64,000 nucleotides of DNA from Corynebacterium tuberculostearicum SK141 (GTDB lineage: Bacteria; Actinomycetota; Actinomycetes; Mycobacteriales; Mycobacteriaceae). Both the position numbers and the translations under genes were made by a program. Below, in pieces: positions 35,669-44,852 of the stretch (positions are counted from its first letter, which is position 1; every line of letters begins with the position of its first letter). The notes beneath the pieces were generated by a model, which searched no databases, was not told the origin of the DNA, and worked only from the letters and a program-made list of their open reading frames with translations. Location of the stretch: assembly GCF_000175635.1 (NCBI RefSeq), contig NZ_ACVP01000029.1:1-64000 (forward strand), read 5' to 3'.

Positions 35669-36094
35669 TGCGGCAACACAAAAGTTCATAGTATTTCCCA
35701 GGCAACAATTGGAACCTGAACCTGCAGGGTTGCCGCACGTCAGAGCGCTATAGCGCTCGCGTATTCCTCTAGCCCCACACAGTCACGTCATAGAAAGCAG
35801 GTGAGTGTTGAACACCAACCTGGCGCGCGTTCGTCGCAGCAGCGATAGGCCTCCCGTCCGCACTCGGCCCGCATACTGGCCCGCTGAACATCGCACTTCA
35901 CCCCGAATCCCTGCGACCCTCACATTGCGTCGCGCGCACCCGCGTGTTCGCTCCTCACCCGGCTGCCCCTGCAGCAACCCATAGCTCACCGCTTACGTCC
36001 CAGCCGCCCGTATCGCCTGGCAGCCCACTGTCCGGCACGAATACTGCTAGCGGCTATGGGGATGTGACCCGTTTGAAGAAGAGGTAGAACCCAT
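35669..36094 (+). other. Long structured 5' region of putA
   Basis: The arms GCGGCAAC (35670-35677) and GTTGCCGC (35729-35736) close a domain of about 67 bases. The perfect palindrome GAGCGCTATAGCGCTC follows at 35743-35758. A GTG-started ORF of 59 codons (35805-35984), very Arg-rich and ending GCPCSNP, follows, with a weak GCAGG upstream. It could be a leader peptide or chance. I match it to no known riboswitch. Confidence 0.35.
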
Positions 36095-39000
36095 ATGACT
36101 TCTCCTGCTAATACCCGCTTGCCCATCTCTGATGATGTGGAAGCAGTCCTGCCCGCAGCAATTAGCCGCGCACACGACTGGTTGAAGTCCACTGCGGACG
36201 AAGAAGATAAGGCCACCGAACAGCTCGCGGACCTGCTGCGCGACGAAGACGGCGTGAAGTTCACCATGGACTTCGTCGACCGCGTCATGCGCCCAGAAGA
36301 TGACAAGGTTGCCGCGCACGCGCTGAAGGATATTTCTTCCCACTATGACCCGTCGTTCCTCGGCAGCATCAATGGTGCGCTGGTTGGCGCCGGTGGTTTC
36401 TTCGGCCCCATCCTGCCGAACCTGGTCATGCCGGTGGCCCGCCTGTACATGCGCAAGATGGTTGGCCACCTAGTTCTAGACGCCGAGTCTGATGCCCTCA
36501 ACAAGATCTTGGACAAGGCCGCCGAATCCGGTGAGCAGCTTAACCTCAACCTGCTGGGTGAGGCTGTGCTCGGTGAGGAAGAGGCGAAGTCCCGCGCGGA
36601 GCGCACCCTCAAGCTCATCAAAAACCCCCGCGTGACCTACGTATCGGTTAAGGCTTCTTCCATGGTGGCCCAGCTCAACCACTGGGATATCGATGGCTCG
36701 GTAGAGCGCCTCAAGGAGCGCTTGCGCCCGCTGTACCAGGCTGCGGCCGACCGTACCGACAAGGTCTTTATCAACATGGACATGGAGGAGTACCACGACC
36801 TCCACCTAACCATCCGCCTGTTCAAGGAGCTGCTCAGCGAGCCGGAATTCCTCACCCTGGACGCCGGCATCGTGCTCCAGGCTTACCTGCCGGATACCTT
36901 TGATGCGCTCAAGGATGTCGCCGATTTTGCCAAGGAGCGCGTGGCTAAGGGCGGCGGCAAGGTCAAGGTACGCATCGTGAAGGGCGCAAACCTGTCCATG
37001 GAAAACGTGCAGGGCGAGGTCCACGATTGGCCGCTGGCTACCTACACCAACAAGCTCGACGTGGACGCTAACTACTACCGCCTATTGGATTTCATCCTGC
37101 GCGAGGAGTACGCCGGCAGTATCCGCATCGGTGTAGCAACCCACAACCTATACACCGCGGCCATGGCCTACGAGCTGGGCAAGAAGCGCGGCGTGCTGCA
37201 CATGCTGGATTCGGAGATGCTGCAGGGTATGTCCCCTGCCCAGCAGGCAGCGGTGCGCAAGGTCTTTGACGGCCGGCAAATCCTCTATACCCCGGTTGTC
37301 CACGCAGATGACTTCGACGTCGCCGTGTCCTACCTGGTGCGCCGCCTAGAGGAGAACTCCGCGCCGCAGAACTTCCTCTACGCTCTCTTCGCCCCGGGGG
37401 AGGAGCCGTTGGCGGACCAGGAAGAGACGTTCCGTCGGGCCGTCGCCAAGCGCTGGGAAACCTTCGCTGGTGCCCGTCGCACGCAGAACCGCCTTGAGGA
37501 AAACGGCCGCCAGGCACCGCGCACCGGCCGCTTTACCAACGAGGCAGATACTGACCCGGCGCTCGCGCCGAACCGCCAGTGGGCGCAGGAAGCACTCAAG
37601 CGCAATCCGGGCGAGCACGGCATCGCGGAGGTTACCGACCCTGCCGCGGTCGAAGGTCACATCGCTCGCGCTAAGGAGCTGGGCACCGAGTGGGGCAAGC
37701 GCCCAGCTGCCGAGCGCGCCGCCGCACTGGAGGCCGTGGCGGATCAGATTGCGTCCCAGCGTGGCAAGTTCATCTCCGTGGCTGCGTATGAGGCCAATAA
37801 GACTGTTACCCAGACCGACCCTGAGGTCTCTGAGGCGATTGACTTCTGCACCTACTACGGCCAGTCCGCACGCCTACTGGAAGAGTCCTACTCCGAGTTC
37901 ACCCCGCACACCGTCACCGTGGTGACCCCGCCGTGGAACTTCCCCATTGCCATCCCCACCGGTGGCATTGCGGCATCCTTAGCAGCCGGCTCGGCGGTCA
38001 TCGTCAAGCCTGCACCGCAGGTGGTTCACTGCGGCAAGCTCGTGGTGGAAGCGTTCCGCACCGCTCTGGAGGCGCAGGGCTTGGACCAGGATCTGGTGCA
38101 GCTCGTGCTTACTGATGAAGCCGAGGCCGGCAAGGCACTGCTCTCCCACGATGACGTGGACAATGTCATCCTCACCGGCGCCTCCGATACCGGCGCGCTC
38201 TTCCGTTCCTGGAAGCCGAAGATGAACATTATGGCGGAGACGTCCGGCAAGAACGCGCTCATCATCACCCCTGCGGCCGACCCAGACCTGGCCATCGATG
38301 ACCTCTACAACTCTGCCTTTGGCCACTCCGGCCAGAAGTGCTCGGCGGCATCCCTGGTTATCTTCGTCGGTGCGGCTGGTAAGTCCGAGCGCCTACGCAC
38401 CCAGCTGCTAGATGCCGTCAAGACCCTTAAGCCAGGCCCGGGCTTCGATATCACCACCACCATGAACGGCCTAGCGGAAGAGCCGAGCGAGAAGCTCCTG
38501 CGCGGTTTGACCCAGCTCGAGCCGGGTGAGAAGTGGCTGCTCAAGCCGGAAAAGCTCAACCAGGAAGGCACCCTGTGGTCCCCGGGCATCCGCGATAATG
38601 TGCAGCCAGGCTCCTGGTACCACAAGAACGAGTGCTTCGGCCCCATCCTTGGCATCATGTACGCCGATACCTTGGAGGAGGCTATTGCCTGGCAGAACGA
38701 CACCGGCTATGGCCTGACTGGCGGCATTCACTCGCTTGACGACGCCGAGATTGAGTACTGGATCGACAACGTTGAGGTGGGCAATGCCTACGTCAACCGC
38801 GGCATCACCGGTGCGATTGTCCAGCGCCAGTCCTTCGGCGGTTGGAAGAAGTCCGTCATGGGACCGGGCGCCAAGGCTGGCGGTCCGAACTACGTGGCAC
38901 AGATGGGTGAGTGGGCCGATGGCGAGCTCAAGCCGCGCAACGTGGATATCGCCCCAGCAAGCCTCGCCGCGCTGCACCGCCTGCGTGATAACCTCTCTGG

Positions 39001-39538
39001 CAAGCTCACCGAGGAGGACATCACCTGGCTGTGGCGCGCCGCTGAGCTGGACCAGGTGGCTTGGCAAGAGGAGTTCGGCCGCAACCACGACCGCACCGGC
39101 CTGGTCTCTGAGGCCAATATCTTCCGCTACCGCCCGCTTCTGACCAAGCTGCGCGTGCGCGTGGGCGAAGGCTACGAACTGCGCGAGGTTGCTCGTCAGG
39201 TGCTGGCCGCCGCAATTACCGGCACCGCCACGGAAATCTCCGCCACCCCGGAGGTTGCCACCCAGCTGCAGGACTTGGGCTTCGACGTCAAGGCCATCAC
39301 CGACGAGGCTTTTGCTACCGACGTGGCAAATGACGCTTCTTCCCGCGTGCGCGCCTTGGGCACCGTGCCGGATTCCATCTACGAGGCCGCGGTGCGCTCC
39401 AACTCCGTGGTGCTGGACCAGCCCGTGCTTGCCGACGGCCGCCGTGAGCTCATGCCTTACCTCCTTGAGCAGGCAGTTTCGGTTACCATGCACCGCTTCG
39501 GCATTATCCGCAACGTAGGTAACCTGCGCGACGAGTAA
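36095..39538 (+). CDS. putA: Bifunctional proline dehydrogenase / glutamate-semialdehyde dehydrogenase
   Basis: PutA oxidises proline to glutamate in two steps. The protein has 1147 residues: an FAD-dependent proline dehydrogenase barrel (about 100-420), then an aldehyde dehydrogenase with PWNFPIAIPTGGI, ILTGASDTGALF, AETSGKNALI and the catalytic Cys near 749 in HSGQKCSAA, and a C-terminal extension. No ribbon-helix-helix DNA-binding domain is seen at the N-terminus, so it is not a self-repressing PutA. ATG 36095 follows a GAGG-containing stretch. Confidence 0.97.
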   Translation: MTSPANTRLPISDDVEAVLPAAISRAHDWLKSTADEEDKATEQLADLLRDEDGVKFTMDFVDRVMRPEDDKVAAHALKDISSHYDPSFLGSINGALVGAGGFFGPILPNLVMPVARLYMRKMVGHLVLDAESDALNKILDKAAESGEQLNLNLLGEAVLGEEEAKSRAERTLKLIKNPRVTYVSVKASSMVAQLNHWDIDGSVERLKERLRPLYQAAADRTDKVFINMDMEEYHDLHLTIRLFKELLSEPEFLTLDAGIVLQAYLPDTFDALKDVADFAKERVAKGGGKVKVRIVKGANLSMENVQGEVHDWPLATYTNKLDVDANYYRLLDFILREEYAGSIRIGVATHNLYTAAMAYELGKKRGVLHMLDSEMLQGMSPAQQAAVRKVFDGRQILYTPVVHADDFDVAVSYLVRRLEENSAPQNFLYALFAPGEEPLADQEETFRRAVAKRWETFAGARRTQNRLEENGRQAPRTGRFTNEADTDPALAPNRQWAQEALKRNPGEHGIAEVTDPAAVEGHIARAKELGTEWGKRPAAERAAALEAVADQIASQRGKFISVAAYEANKTVTQTDPEVSEAIDFCTYYGQSARLLEESYSEFTPHTVTVVTPPWNFPIAIPTGGIAASLAAGSAVIVKPAPQVVHCGKLVVEAFRTALEAQGLDQDLVQLVLTDEAEAGKALLSHDDVDNVILTGASDTGALFRSWKPKMNIMAETSGKNALIITPAADPDLAIDDLYNSAFGHSGQKCSAASLVIFVGAAGKSERLRTQLLDAVKTLKPGPGFDITTTMNGLAEEPSEKLLRGLTQLEPGEKWLLKPEKLNQEGTLWSPGIRDNVQPGSWYHKNECFGPILGIMYADTLEEAIAWQNDTGYGLTGGIHSLDDAEIEYWIDNVEVGNAYVNRGITGAIVQRQSFGGWKKSVMGPGAKAGGPNYVAQMGEWADGELKPRNVDIAPASLAALHRLRDNLSGKLTEEDITWLWRAAELDQVAWQEEFGRNHDRTGLVSEANIFRYRPLLTKLRVRVGEGYELREVARQVLAAAITGTATEISATPEVATQLQDLGFDVKAITDEAFATDVANDASSRVRALGTVPDSIYEAAVRSNSVVLDQPVLADGRRELMPYLLEQAVSVTMHRFGIIRNVGNLRDE

Positions 39539-39555
39539 TTCCCAGCCGCGTCAGC

Positions 39556-39581
39556 GGACGCGTTAAAGGACGCGTTAAAGG
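39556..39581. repeat. 12-bp tandem duplication after putA
   Basis: GGACGCGTTAAA occurs twice in direct tandem, then GG, between the putA stop and its terminator. Confidence 0.7.
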
Positions 39582-39589
39582 TACTGAAG

Positions 39590-39628
39590 GGAGGTAGCGC
39601 CCCGCCCGTGGGCTGCTACCTCCTTTTT
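39590..39628 (+). terminator. Terminator of putA
   Basis: The arms GGAGGTAGC and GCTACCTCC are followed by TTTTT. Confidence 0.9.
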
Positions 39629-39655
39629 CGTATATGCGCTGCGAGTTTTATGTGG

Positions 39656-39661
39656 CATAGT
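39656..39661 (+). promoter_or_regulatory. -10 CATAGT, leaderless type
   Basis: CATAGT is 8 bases before the ATG at 39670; it lies between the putA terminator and this start. Confidence 0.4.
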
Positions 39662-39669
39662 GGTAGGCA

Positions 39670-41043
39670 ATGTCTACGTCACATAATTCGTCTTCCCGCG
39701 ACGAGGCCAAGCGCCCGTCTGCGCAGGAAAAGGGCAACGCAACACAAATCCAAAAGCCGGGCGAGGAAGATTCTCATACCCTCGTCGCTTATGATGACGC
39801 GCACCTTGGTGCAGAGGCTGCCAGCGAGCACCCTGCCGAGCGCGACGATAAATCCGCCGTACTGGCCAAGGACTTCCGCACCATGGCCAAGGTCTCGGTG
39901 GTCTTTATCCTTATCGTCGCCGGCCTAGCGCTGGCCGGCTACCTGCTCAAGTTCATTTGGGTAGGCCTGCTGCCGGTCTTGCTCGCCATTCTCGTCTCCA
40001 CGGTGCTCTACCCCATCAGCGCGTGGCTGCGCAGTAAGGGATTCCCGCGCTCGCTCGCGGCGGTAAGCACCTTGCTCGGCCTCATCATCATCTTCTGCGG
40101 CGTCTTTGCCGCCATGGCCCCCGTAGTCACCAGCCAGAGCCAAACGCTCATTGACCAAGCCGAAGATGGCATTAACCAAATCACGGAGATGGTGGAAAAG
40201 TCCCCCATCGATATCCAAAGTGACCAGCTACAGTCCGTTCTGCAAGACGTGGTCAAGTTTGCCAAGGGCCAAGCCTCTACCATCGCCACCGGCGTTATCT
40301 CTGGTTTCTCGATGGCCAGCTCCATCGTCGTGGCCGCGCTGATCATGCTCTTTGTCACCTTCTTCATCATCAAAGACGGCGACAAGTTCTTGCCGTGGCT
40401 GCGCAAGTACACCGGCAATTCCACCGGCTGGCACGTCACTGAACTCGGTGCCCGCATCTGGAAGACCTTGTCCGGCTTTATCCAGGCGCAGGCCGCCGTG
40501 GCCATGGTGGACGCAGTCCTCATTGGCCTTGGCCTGTGGGTGCTGCAAGTTCCGCTCGCGCTCGTCATCGCCGTGGTGACGTTCTTCGCCAGCTTCATCC
40601 CGATCATCGGTGCGGTCACCGCCGGTGCCCTCGCCATCATCATCGCGCTGGTCTCCAATGGCCTGACCAACGCACTGCTGGCGCTTGCACTTATCATCAT
40701 CGTCCAGCAGGTGGAAGGCAATGTCCTCCAGCCGATGCTGCAGTCCAAGGCCATGGGCCTGCACGCCGCCATCGTCCTGCTTTCCGTGACCGTCGGCTCC
40801 ACCCTGGCCGGCATCGTGGGCGCCTTCCTCGCCGTCCCCGTGGCCGCAACCATCGCTGTTGTGGTGCGCTACCACGCCGAGATGGCCGCGCTGCGCTCCG
40901 GCGAAGTCGAGCCCTCCGATATAGACATCATCACCGGCTCCAAGGACGATCCTGAAGACTTCAGCGACGTCGCCTACGAACACGCCCAGACCCCACGCGA
41001 CAAGGTAGAGCAGCTCTACCAGTCCATGAGCCCGCTGAGCTAA
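39670..41043 (+). CDS. AI-2E family transporter
   Basis: The 457-residue membrane protein has a charged N-terminus of about 75 residues, then about eight hydrophobic segments with the family pattern: a first pair of helices (VVFILIVAGLALAGYLLKFIWVG), a soluble middle region, then GLWVLQVPLALVIAVVTFFASFIPIIGAVTAG. Members include TqsA-like exporters and putative sodium/proton carriers; the substrate cannot be told from sequence. Confidence 0.9.
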   Translation: MSTSHNSSSRDEAKRPSAQEKGNATQIQKPGEEDSHTLVAYDDAHLGAEAASEHPAERDDKSAVLAKDFRTMAKVSVVFILIVAGLALAGYLLKFIWVGLLPVLLAILVSTVLYPISAWLRSKGFPRSLAAVSTLLGLIIIFCGVFAAMAPVVTSQSQTLIDQAEDGINQITEMVEKSPIDIQSDQLQSVLQDVVKFAKGQASTIATGVISGFSMASSIVVAALIMLFVTFFIIKDGDKFLPWLRKYTGNSTGWHVTELGARIWKTLSGFIQAQAAVAMVDAVLIGLGLWVLQVPLALVIAVVTFFASFIPIIGAVTAGALAIIIALVSNGLTNALLALALIIIVQQVEGNVLQPMLQSKAMGLHAAIVLLSVTVGSTLAGIVGAFLAVPVAATIAVVVRYHAEMAALRSGEVEPSDIDIITGSKDDPEDFSDVAYEHAQTPRDKVEQLYQSMSPLS

Positions 41044-41063
41044 GACTCAGCCACCACTAGCAG

Positions 41064-41096
41064 CGCGCCGGCCCTCCCCCGGCGCGTTTTTATTTT
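41064..41096 (+). terminator. Terminator of the AI-2E transporter gene
   Basis: The arms CGCGCCGG and CCGGCGCG are followed by TTTTTATTTT. Confidence 0.9.
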
Positions 41097-41248
41097 CCCC
41101 GACACACTTACCCCTAAAAGAGTGCAATTGGGCTGCGCACAAGACATTTCCTCCGCTTGCAGTTGCGGCCGCCTCCCGTGAAATTAGCATTGTTAACGGG
41201 CCCAAGAAGACGCCCATTTCTCATTCTATTTCCTATCAAGGAGTATTC

Positions 41249-41776
41249 ATGCGTAAGCAATTTGTAGGCGCTCTCGCCGCCACTCTCTTAGCATCGTCCA
41301 TCGCTATCCCTGCCGCACAAGCAGCTACGTTTGAGCGGGCGGACGGCGGCTGCTGGGCAATTTCGGAGAACGATGAATTCGTAGTTCCCGAGGAGCTGGT
41401 CGGCCAGCCCACCGAGTGGGGCGAAGATCAGGAAAAGAATTTCCTCAGTGATGATTACATGCGCTGGAACATTAGCAAGCACGACGATCTCATCGGTTGG
41501 TCCAATAAGCAGATCGCTGCCTACCAGCGCAATGGCGTAACCCCTGACGAGCAGCGCCGCATCGACCGCATTAAGATTTTCCGCGGTCAGCTGCAGACTC
41601 AGCGCAATGATATGAACGCCTGCCTGCGCGCTGGCGCCAAGGATCCGATTTCTCAGCTGTCTTCGCAGTTCGGCCTGCCGACCATCGCTCAACTGCAGGC
41701 ACAGTTTGAAGCGCAGATCCGCCAGGCTGAAGCACAGCTGCGTAAGATGGCTGCGCAGTTCGGTATCAAGTTCTAG
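41249..41776 (+). CDS. Secreted helical protein, unknown function
   Basis: The protein has 175 residues. A clear signal peptide (MRKQFVGALAATLLASSIAIPAAQA) is followed by a region with Cys in GGCWAIS and NACLRAG, probably a disulfide. The C-terminal 45 residues form a Gln/Ala/Glu-rich helix (LQAQFEAQIRQAEAQLRKMAAQF). ATG 41249 follows AAGGAG. Its stop overlaps the convergent nucleosidase stop by CTAG. Confidence 0.85.
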   Translation: MRKQFVGALAATLLASSIAIPAAQAATFERADGGCWAISENDEFVVPEELVGQPTEWGEDQEKNFLSDDYMRWNISKHDDLIGWSNKQIAAYQRNGVTPDEQRRIDRIKIFRGQLQTQRNDMNACLRAGAKDPISQLSSQFGLPTIAQLQAQFEAQIRQAEAQLRKMAAQFGIKF

Positions 41777-42363
41777 CGCAGAAAGCCTAGGTCCGTAGCT
41801 GCCGAGGCGAGCTGGCGCGCACCGCGGTCAAGGACGTTGGCCCACGTGCCCTTGGATTCCTCATTGGCGGAATCGGACACCTGCTTAAGCAGGGTGCAGG
41901 GCACATCGAAGCGCTGGCATACTGCGGCGATGGAATAGCCTTCCATGTCGCACAGCTGCGATTTCTTGGCCAGCTCGGTGCGCAGGGCGGTATCGGAGAC
42001 AAACATGTCGCCCGTGGCCAGTCCGCGCACCGGCAGGCGGCCGGAGGTCTCGAGCTCGATAGCCTCTGGCAGCAGGTAGCGGTTGATATCGGTAAGCACT
42101 TCTAGCTTGAAGTCATGCTTGGTGACCTTGTCCACTTCGAAGACGCCAGCCATGCCGTCGACAAGCGCGCCGGCCGTGCCAATGTTGACCACGCGATCGG
42201 GAAGGGCGCCGTTCGCGCGGGCGTCGGCAAGAGCTTCCGTCAGCGCAATGGCCGCCGGAACCGTACCGATTCCGGTGATGAGCAGGGGTTCGCCTTCCGG
42301 AATGTGGGCGGCTTCCGCGTCCACAGCGGCGACGAAAAGGGTGCGTCCGTTGAGATTCTCCAT
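41773..42363 (-). CDS. Nucleosidase (MTA/SAH nucleosidase-like, phosphorylase fold)
   Basis: The protein has 196 residues. GIGTVPAAIALTEAL, VVNIGTAGAL, GDMFVSD and CDMEGYSIAAVCQ are the nucleoside-phosphorylase-fold motifs; DMEG includes the catalytic-site Glu. This suggests hydrolysis of a nucleoside such as methylthioadenosine, S-adenosylhomocysteine or a futalosine-type compound. It is somewhat shorter than typical MtnN. ATG 42363 is set by TATTCT (42371-42376) seven bases upstream. Confidence 0.88.
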   Translation of the reverse strand: MENLNGRTLFVAAVDAEAAHIPEGEPLLITGIGTVPAAIALTEALADARANGALPDRVVNIGTAGALVDGMAGVFEVDKVTKHDFKLEVLTDINRYLLPEAIELETSGRLPVRGLATGDMFVSDTALRTELAKKSQLCDMEGYSIAAVCQRFDVPCTLLKQVSDSANEESKGTWANVLDRGARQLASAATDLGFLR

Positions 42364-42370
42364 GCCTGCG

Positions 42371-42376
42371 AGAATA
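42371..42376 (-). promoter_or_regulatory. -10 TATTCT, leaderless type
   Basis: TATTCT is separated by 7 bases from the ATG at 42363 on the minus strand, inside the 3' end of the preceding gene. Confidence 0.4.
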
Positions 42377-42386
42377 CCTGCCCGCC

Positions 42387-43370
42387 CTAGTCAAAGTTCA
42401 ATGTGCGGTTCTTCTGGCGCAGGCGAATCGTAATGTTTTTCTGTCCGGCGCCAAGGGCAATGATTTTCCCGCTGAGAACCCGGGCGACGGCCAGGTCTTC
42501 CTCCGTCGGGGCCTCGGCCGCGACCCGCGCCGTAGGCAGCCAAGCATCGTGCGGGTCTGGCGCGCCGAGGTGAATGAGCCGTTCGCGCTCCACGTCGATC
42601 CAATAGCCCTCCGTGGCCATGAAACGATCGTGGCTCCCCTCGAAGGAATCGCGGCGCCACCCACCCTCGGCCACGCGGAAGACAAAGGGGCAATAGCCAA
42701 AACGCGAAGGCACGATATAGCGCGTCTGGGGGCTGACGCGCCAATGGCCGCGCGCGGAGCTCCAGACTTGGCGGTAGGTATCGGCCAAGCTCATGCCCAG
42801 ACGCAAGCGCTGCTGCCTGTCTTCGTCCAACCCAGCACCATCTACCTGGGTTTTTAGCTCCCCGAGCCGCGTGGCATCGGCCACGTACATGCCCAGCCAC
42901 GCTTCCTCCGGAGTGGTGTACGGGCCGGTGATATCACGGTGGAAGGAATCCGGCACGGCTCTTTCCGCGTCCTGGGGCAGGCGCTGGCGGGCGGCAAAAG
43001 CCCATAGGCGCGGATGTCCCATGCGGTACAGCATCACCGTCGCCCGCGGCAGGCGGTCGTGCACCTGCTCGCGCGTCAGATAATCACCCGCGCTGATGCG
43101 CCGCAGCAGCTGCTTAGCGATGTCCCCCTCTACCTGCTGCTCCATTCCCGGCGCGACTTCCATCTCCGGCAACTGGCTAAGCAGCATCAAATCGATGATG
43201 TCTCCCAAATCAAAGACCTTGCTCAATTCTGTATGCGCCTCTGAGCCAAAAGCCTCAATTGCGTCATACCCCAGGGCACTGCCCAAGCGGCGGATGAGAT
43301 CCGGGGACACGCTCACCCGGTTGCGGGTCGCGTGCAATTCCGCGGCGTTGAGATTGCGGTCCAGGCCCAC
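42387..43370 (-). CDS. Conserved hypothetical cytoplasmic protein
   Basis: The protein has 327 residues and starts at GTG 43370 after AAAGGAG. The sequence is soluble and mixed alpha/beta, with Arg-rich helices in the first half and an aromatic segment GYCPFVFRVAEGGWRRDSFEGSHDRF in the second. I recognise no family or catalytic motif. It is encoded 23 bases before the nucleosidase gene in the same direction, but that gene appears to have its own promoter. Confidence 0.75.
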   Translation of the reverse strand: MGLDRNLNAAELHATRNRVSVSPDLIRRLGSALGYDAIEAFGSEAHTELSKVFDLGDIIDLMLLSQLPEMEVAPGMEQQVEGDIAKQLLRRISAGDYLTREQVHDRLPRATVMLYRMGHPRLWAFAARQRLPQDAERAVPDSFHRDITGPYTTPEEAWLGMYVADATRLGELKTQVDGAGLDEDRQQRLRLGMSLADTYRQVWSSARGHWRVSPQTRYIVPSRFGYCPFVFRVAEGGWRRDSFEGSHDRFMATEGYWIDVERERLIHLGAPDPHDAWLPTARVAAEAPTEEDLAVARVLSGKIIALGAGQKNITIRLRQKNRTLNFD

Positions 43371-43742
43371 GAGGGCTCCTTTCTCCCCCTCATCGGGGAT
43401 TTAATTCTTGGTCATGCTTGGGATTAAGCCGGACATTGGTCTTACCCGGTGTCCTTCATTGGAGTCTTGTCGCGGAAAAGGGCATCAGATAGAAGCCCTT
43501 CTAGGAGATTTTGGGACTCCTCAACTTCGTCACTGTTGGTTCTCGGTCACGCAGCTGATGACGTGCTTAATCCCTACGAGTTACATCGAAGAAAAGTAGC
43601 GCGTTACAAATACCCCCTTTCATAGTCTCATTCGAGAGAATTCTTGCAACTCTTATGCCTATAGTATGACGCGGAATGATTCTTAATCATTCCCTTTCTT
43701 TCGCATTTCTCTTTCTGGACAGCGCACAAAGGAGCCTCCCCT
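43371..43742. other. Intergenic region at the left edge of the AT-richer stretch
   Basis: No convincing gene; a 63-codon plus-strand ORF (43408-43599) lacks a ribosome site and looks random. Base composition becomes visibly AT-richer from here to about 48400. Confidence 0.5.
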
Positions 43743-44729
43743 TTGAACGACAAGAATTCTTGGGGTTCATCTGACTCAACCCCATATTCAGATTCGAACG
43801 GACCTGCATCCCCTATGCAGGACTCCGGTACTGAAACCAACGCAGAATCTTCGGGCAAAGGCACGCGCACCGCCATTATTGTCGTTGCCGCCCTCGCCAT
43901 TATTGCGCTTATTGGCGGTGGTGCCTGGGCACTAACGGGAAACAAAGATTCTGATGAATCGAGCAGCGCTGAACCGAATTTTCATTCTCAAGAAAACAGC
44001 AGCGAGGAAACCACCGAAGAGGCAACTTCTGAGAAAGAATCCACGCCTGAGAAGAAAGCTAAGACTACACAAGCTAAGGGCGCTAGCACTGGCCCCTCTA
44101 CAGAGGAGAAGTGCGGAACTCTAGCCAATAACAAAATGGACGCGCCTGGTGGCACGCTTCAGCTGTTTTGCGACGGCACCTGGCAGTACCTCGCGCAAAA
44201 GAATTCCTCGAATTACCGACTTTTCTATTGGACCGATAATGAGTGGAAGTTGTACCGGTCAGACAATACGACTGGAGACTCCGTCAATCAGTGCTACGAC
44301 AAGGGCAAGTTGGACAAGGCAGGCGCTCCGAGGGAGCTGACCAACCAGCTCCAACTCTGCGACTCTCAAGCAACGCCAACCCCCAAGGTCCGCGACAAGC
44401 CTATTACCGCCGAGGAGGAATTTCCGCCCGAAGATTATTGGTATGGCGAATGCGATGGTAGCTACGTGCTCATCGTGGAATCGGTCATCATCCCGCCGGC
44501 AACTGATCCGATTTCTGAGCCCTACCGAGTGCACAAGAAGTACCCAGGCTCCAAGATCATCCGGGGCGGCGCATGTAGTTCCCTGCGCAGCCACACTGAA
44601 AGCGGCCCTATCTATGCCATCATCTACGAAGCCGGCCACAGCGTGGACAAAGTATGCGAGCTTAAGGCCAAGTACGGCGGCAATGCCCGTTCCCTCAATA
44701 ACGACGCGGATTTCTCTGACCCCTGCTAA
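43743..44729 (+). CDS. Single-pass membrane protein with extracytoplasmic Cys-rich domain
   Basis: The protein has 328 residues from TTG 43743 (AAAGGAG upstream). The N-terminal 42 residues are polar and cytoplasmic, and 43-65 (TAIIVVAALAIIALIGGGAWAL) is the membrane span. A Ser/Glu/Thr/Lys linker leads to two Cys-containing outer regions (CGTLANNK...LFCDGTWQYL and YGECDGSYVLIVES...), ending DPC. Eight or so cysteines suggest disulfides. Family not recognised; it may sense or bind something at the envelope. Confidence 0.8.
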   Translation: MNDKNSWGSSDSTPYSDSNGPASPMQDSGTETNAESSGKGTRTAIIVVAALAIIALIGGGAWALTGNKDSDESSSAEPNFHSQENSSEETTEEATSEKESTPEKKAKTTQAKGASTGPSTEEKCGTLANNKMDAPGGTLQLFCDGTWQYLAQKNSSNYRLFYWTDNEWKLYRSDNTTGDSVNQCYDKGKLDKAGAPRELTNQLQLCDSQATPTPKVRDKPITAEEEFPPEDYWYGECDGSYVLIVESVIIPPATDPISEPYRVHKKYPGSKIIRGGACSSLRSHTESGPIYAIIYEAGHSVDKVCELKAKYGGNARSLNNDADFSDPC

Positions 44730-44852
44730 CCCAGATTCCGCGCTCAATTCCCTGTCACTCCCCTTCTGCTGCGTTGACTCCCTACCCCGCTACAACGCAG
44801 CGTGCGCCCCTTTGACCTTTCATCTACCGCCTCAATGTGAAAGCAATATCTT

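Noticed and set aside
35721..35740. Possible T-box motif in the putA leader (AGGGTTGCCGC)
   Set aside because: It lacks the conserved GGTACC-type core and the specifier/antiterminator layout.
35783..35989. A 68-codon minus-strand ORF in the putA leader
   Set aside because: No promoter or ribosome site; it is the antisense of the Arg-rich leader frame.
43408..43599. A 63-codon ORF in the gap before the membrane protein gene
   Set aside because: No ribosome site and random-looking composition.
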